A stretch of DNA of 64,000 nucleotides, from positions 1-64,000 of the forward strand of contig JAMXBD010002234.1 of NCBI GenBank assembly GCA_024138025.1. The letters are read 5' to 3'. This document shows positions 59,246 through 64,000 of the stretch, one piece after another. The notes under the pieces were generated by a model. It ran no database searches. It had not been told where the DNA came from and saw only the letters and a list, made by a program, of their open reading frames with translations. The DNA is from Combretum micranthum. Taxonomy: Eukaryota; Streptophyta; Magnoliopsida; Myrtales; Combretaceae. Made by a program: the position numbers and the translations under genes. How positions within the stretch are numbered: position 1 is the stretch's first letter; the number at the start of each line of letters is the position of its first letter.

Positions 59246-61560
59246 TGTAAAGACCCAACTTCACCCCGATAGTTGAAATAAGTGATTACGGAGCCCCAAC
59301 CACATATAACCTATAGAATTATATGTAAGATTGTCTTAGAAGAAATGTTTGAAGTATTATTTGTCTAAACCCTCAACACCGACTAATAAATTTGAAAACT
59401 ATTGATTATTATTTTTTTTTAACTTGTAATAAAAACACAACATTTTATTCATCATATATTACAAGAGAAACAAGTTCAAGATATACATATAGCTGAGTTT
59501 AGATATTACAAACAAAGGCTTCTTACAAGCCATATACAAAAGTCACAAAATATAATTCAACCTATAACATCAAATATAAACATCAAAAGATTCCATAACT
59601 AGTCTATTACAAAATAGGAATTCCATCATGGTCCATAGTCATATCTAGTCCTCCAGGTCATCTAGGAAATCCTCAAAGTCTATACCATATCCCATTCTTG
59701 CATAAAACTTATCTGAGTCATCTTCACCAGAAACTAATAAAATATGAGCCAAAGGTTTAGTACGCAAGTAACTAAAACACAAGCTTAATGGCATACAAAC
59801 TTAGGCTACATGCAAATGCCACGATCATTAAGTTATTAGATAATCTTTAATTAATTAAACAACACAGGAGTATTCAAACTCTGAACAACAGGGGTATCTA
59901 GGGAACCTGACTAACAATCTCGACGCTCAGGGGGTTGATATAAGTAGCTCGGATACTTATATCTCCTAGATAAATCTATCTAATAACAATTAAATAGCTT
60001 CCTCTAGGGTTTTTAGTCGTTCACAACTTTACTTAACTTAATCCATAATATCACCTAATTTAAATGTTTCCATAAATAATTGAATTAAAACATATTATAT
60101 CTCCCTAAGAATAAGAAAATGTTATACCAATACCAAATACACTATCAACTACCCGCTAAACCACTTACGAAAGTCATTGCATTATGACATAAGTGGTCTA
60201 AGCGCCTAAACTACCATGCTCCCAATCTGAGCATGGTGTCACTCCCCGAACCGGATTCAATGGCATAAAAGACAATCATACAACAATCCTTGAGAGAGTT
60301 TTTGAAAATAGAAACTTCAGGGGACACCCGACCTTCAACGCCGGCAGCATTGGGGCGATGTAGTTTGCACTAGAAACTCTACGCCTACCATCGCTAGCAA
60401 CGTTCAAACAAACGTCGGCAGTGCTTTGGTCTATGCTGGCGGCATTGAGTCGGTGTAGGCTGCAACTCTAATTTTCCAAAATTGTTTAGAGTTCCAAGAG
60501 GATGGTTCATGCATGTGGATACCCCCAACACCGACAATGTTGTCGTCTCTGCTGATAGTGTTGACCCCTATGTCGGCGGTGTTGGGACGACATATACTGC
60601 AACACATATTTTTTTGAAAAAATTATAGACTTCCTCTGCTGAAAACACAAATTTAACTTAAAACTTCCTCTCAACACATTCCAAATACCAAACCTTTATC
60701 TATATGCATTCTAACTTCTTTTAACACACAAAATCTACACTTTAACTTCATCAAATGTTCATATTTACCATTTCAATCACAAATCATCATCTAGCCCTCC
60801 TTAAGCCAATCTACTATTCTCTAAATCATCATAACCTTACTCCTTTCTAGCTTCATGCACTCCAACACTACTTGTTACCTATTTAGCACTTACCGATAAC
60901 TCCTATATCATCAAAATATACACTCAATACACCACTAACACTCATATATCATCAATACTCATTTTAACATGTATATTCATAATAACACGAAATTCACATG
61001 TTTGGAGAAATTTAAAATAGAAAATAAGTTTTCAAATAAGTGTAAACTTACCTTAAGAAGCTTTAGTTTGTTCAAAGACACTAGATTCCAAATCTTGTTC
61101 TAGCTAAGGTGATGGGGTGCAACACATGGGGAGACAAAGGAGCGAAGTTTGAACAAAATAAAGAGGAAATTCGTGTGAAATTTTGGTTTATCTTGGAAAG
61201 TGTCTTTTTGATAAAAAAAAAAAAGGCTTATACTTATCCAAAATTTGACTTTAGGGACTACCTAAGTATGGGCTTAAATTATCATGGATTTGGGCTTGGT
61301 TTTTGGCTTAAAATCAATGTTTTTGGAGCTTGTTTCAATCAAAATTTTATGCTATGTTTAAGAATACACATTAAGCATAATTAACTTGTCATAAACAAAT
61401 TTTTACATACTTCATAACACTTACATTAACTGAAGCACCATATAAATATCAATGACACTTATGCTAATATTCAAATTCACTAATACAAACACATATACTA
61501 GCATAAATCATATTCACCATGCTTTATAATCATGCATATTTATAAAATATGATTTGGGAA
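59246..61560. repeat. LTR-like repeat copy B (uninterrupted)
   Basis: It starts TGTAAAGACCC and is colinear with copy A (618-1490 plus 16405-~17990). Where copy A holds the 14.9-kb element, copy B reads straight through ('ccaataccaaatacactatc' near 60125-60145), so it preserves the empty site. A GC-rich block with three imperfect units built on 'gtcggcggtgttgg' words occupies 60325-60605. No coding sequence. The right limit and target duplication were not found. Confidence 0.6.
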
Positions 61561-61569
61561 ATTTATGGC

Positions 61570-64000
61570 TATTTCAACTACCAATAACAAATAAGAAGAA
61601 AATGTGTATGGCAAAGTTGGCAAAACCATCACAAATTAAAAATTCTTATGTGCTAAAATTTTACAAATAGATTTATATATACTATCATACAGGTTATGCA
61701 GTGTATGATCACTTCTAATTATGATTAACTCACTGTCAACGTAAATACTTTTGATGTGTGTCTATGAACACTACCAATGCAAGCTTCTTCACACAATCCC
61801 AATCTGTCCATATTTTCTGATCTACTACAAATTTTTACCCAAATATGAATCATGTAAAAATAATTATATATATGCCATCACAAAATCGTATAGTAAGAAA
61901 TGGAATTTTTTATTTTGAAAAAAAAATCCTATGTTTAAGATGTAATATAAGGATGGTATATACTTTTGGAAATTATAGGCAATAGGTGGATTCTAAATTT
62001 TGCTTTTAAAAATCATATTTATTACTAAATAATTTATATGTATTTTTTATTTAAAAATTGAAGGTTATAAATGCGATTTTTACTTGTGATTTTGCATTGA
62101 TATTATGATAATTAATTTTCTTATAACTTATATGTTGGTAATTTATTTATAAGGTTTGTACACATGTATGGTTCCCCAATTCCAACACTAAAGTACCTCA
62201 CTTTCTGGTTTAATAAAGTGATAATATGGTAATTAATTTTCCAATAATCCCGCTCCTGTCATGTAAGTAGTTCTTCTTCGATTGATGTATTGTCTTTCCT
62301 AGCCACTTTTCAGTCATTTATTTTCCTTGGAAAGGTTTGCTAGAATTTTTCAAGGGACACTCAGAGCTTCAGAGTGAAAGATAAAAGCTAGAGAAATTGA
62401 AAGTAATGGCTCTAGTCTTCTTTTTTTTTTTTTTTTTTTTGGCCTTTGGACCTAATTAGTTAGGGGGCATGTGGAAAGTGTCTACACTGCAACAATGGAA
62501 AAGCACGGTTTTGCTTATTGTGGACCATAGTGGATTGTGGAGTCTTCTAGATCCATGCTAAAACTATAAATCACATTAACTTAGATGTCTATCTCCCAAC
62601 GGCATGACATCCTATCTAGTACTTTAGCCTCCTAGTCTAAATTAGCAAAAGAAGTATTTATGGCATGATAATTATAAATCATCTACTTGGATATAGATAT
62701 CTAATTGGAAATATGTCTAAATGATGTTCAAATTGTATAAATATAATATATAATTAATCAGTGTCTTAATAAAGCTAGAGGATCATATTTGTGTGTGTAA
62801 AGCACAACATTCACTCAAACTAGTTCACTAGATCTTGAAATACATCAACCATCTTAACTTATACTCTGGAAAACTGTTTCATATATTGATTAACTTAAGT
62901 CTCTCTCACTCTAAACATAATTAACCAAATACCCAACTCGACCAACTAAGTCTTTACTTAATTATCTAAATTTTAATTAACTTACAATCAAACTAGATCA
63001 ATTAGGCTTCTACTTAGGTCAAACGAATCAGAAACTTGATTTCCCCCTCTTCAGTCTTAGAATTTTTACTTAAGATTTTTCCCTGTAAATTTCTCATTCC
63101 CATTTCCTTTTTCACTTATTACTAATTCAAAATCTTCATGTCTCAACAATAATCTTCTAATTGGAATCTCCAATTTACTACTTTTTCTTACTTCCCTAGC
63201 GTCTCTTACTTCATATTCTTTCATATCTAGTGAAGAATTTCATCATATCATATGTAGAATTTCATATCTAGACAAGTAAAGAAACTTTTTGGTTTTGGAT
63301 GGAATATTTTCATAAAGTGTGTAAACAATATTGAAAAATATATCCTTAGTTAATGGGACCTAAGTAAATATTTTTCTTTTGATAAAGCAAAAAAAAAAAA
63401 AAAAAAATTAGTGAAGAGTTCAAGCTCAAACAAAGAGTAGGGTGATCTTGGGTAGTCTTGATATAAGATTGGCCAATAGAAACTTTTGATAGTGATTTTT
63501 GTGAATGTCTAAAACACCCTCGAGTTTTATATTATAAAAAACTCAGTGGTTATTTTTTATTGTACTAGATATCTTACTTTGTTATATATATTGCATGTAA
63601 ATAAAATGATCTATAACATATACTAATTTATTATTTGTTATATTCTATTGTGTCATCATAGAGGGGTAGCATGACCATATTTATATTACATATTTTGATA
63701 CTAGATGAAATAGCTATGAATTTCTTAATTTATATTCTAATGTGTTATTGAAATGAGATATATATATATATAATATTATATGTGTGTGTGTGTGTGCGTG
63801 CATGGATAATACAATTAGTATATGTGTTAAATATGTGTTATTTTGCATGTGCGTAGTATAATGAAATTAATATTATTGTATTATATGTATTAATGTGTGT
63901 GTAGTATAATGAATAAGTGTCTTTTGTAAATTAATATGTATGTGTTATGTTTAGAATTTAATAAAGTGACTTATGAATTATTTAAGATGATGGCAGAATT
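61570..64000. other. Intergenic AT-rich DNA with microsatellites
   Basis: It holds a poly-T run at about 62418-62440, a poly-A run at about 63389-63407, and a TA tract followed by a TG tract at about 63760-63797. No gene, RNA or transposon ends were recognised. Confidence 0.5.

Noticed and set aside
63760..63797. TA/TG tract as a possible functional or structural element
   Set aside because: It is a simple microsatellite with no associated feature.
1..64000. CRISPR arrays, bacterial operons, ribosomal RNA or riboswitches
   Set aside because: The DNA is plant nuclear. Repeats found are LTRs, MITEs and microsatellites, with no regularly spaced array and no rRNA sequence seen.

Overview
The window is AT-rich nuclear DNA from a flowering plant, most likely a eudicot. 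The signs are Ty3/gypsy chromoviruses primed by initiator-tRNA-Met, a TRIM, hAT-like and Mutator-like MITEs, tRNA-derived SINE-like pieces, a coiled-coil NLR resistance-gene relic and GT-AG introns. There is no bacterial or viral gene organisation. I cannot name the species.

Layout. 1-615 is featureless. 618-1490 and 16405-~17990 are two halves of one LTR-like repeat (copy A), split by a complete 14.9-kb Tekay/Del-type chromovirus (1496-16399, minus strand). That element has 4.17-kb LTRs, a perfect 5-bp target duplication, a PBS and a PPT, and a frameshifted gag-pol. It also carries an extra reading frame between PBS and gag. 18-20.8 kb holds small repeats and an LTR fragment. 20833-~28400 is an older, heavily decayed relative on the minus strand, with one LTR and broken gag-pol. 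28609-34396 is a solo LTR of 5.79 kb from a third related element, on the plus strand, with flanking A5 repeats. 34.7-37.75 kb is a locally duplicated, low-copy repeat. 37.85-39.09 kb is an NLR (leucine-rich repeat) pseudogene. A Ty1/copia integrase-tail scrap lies at 41.2 kb.

From 43.6 kb on the DNA is more gene-like. Two very small spliced genes (43608-45142 and 58173-58965, both plus strand) encode predicted 59- and 35-residue peptides. They share the start context, a phase-2 intron with the same donor context, a basic N-terminus and a hydrophobic Leu-x-Trp segment at the junction. They are the best candidates here for something undescribed. Between them lie two hAT-like elements (one with a MITE nested inside), a Mutator-like MITE with an 8-bp target duplication, an intact 592-bp TRIM with 191-bp LTRs and a 5-bp target duplication, and an LTR-like fragment. 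59246-~61560 is a second copy (copy B) of the repeat that the 14.9-kb element interrupts, and it preserves the uninterrupted site.

Most of the window is therefore layered transposon history. The only plausibly functional host genes I can support are the two microprotein genes. All alignments were made by eye; no database search was possible.
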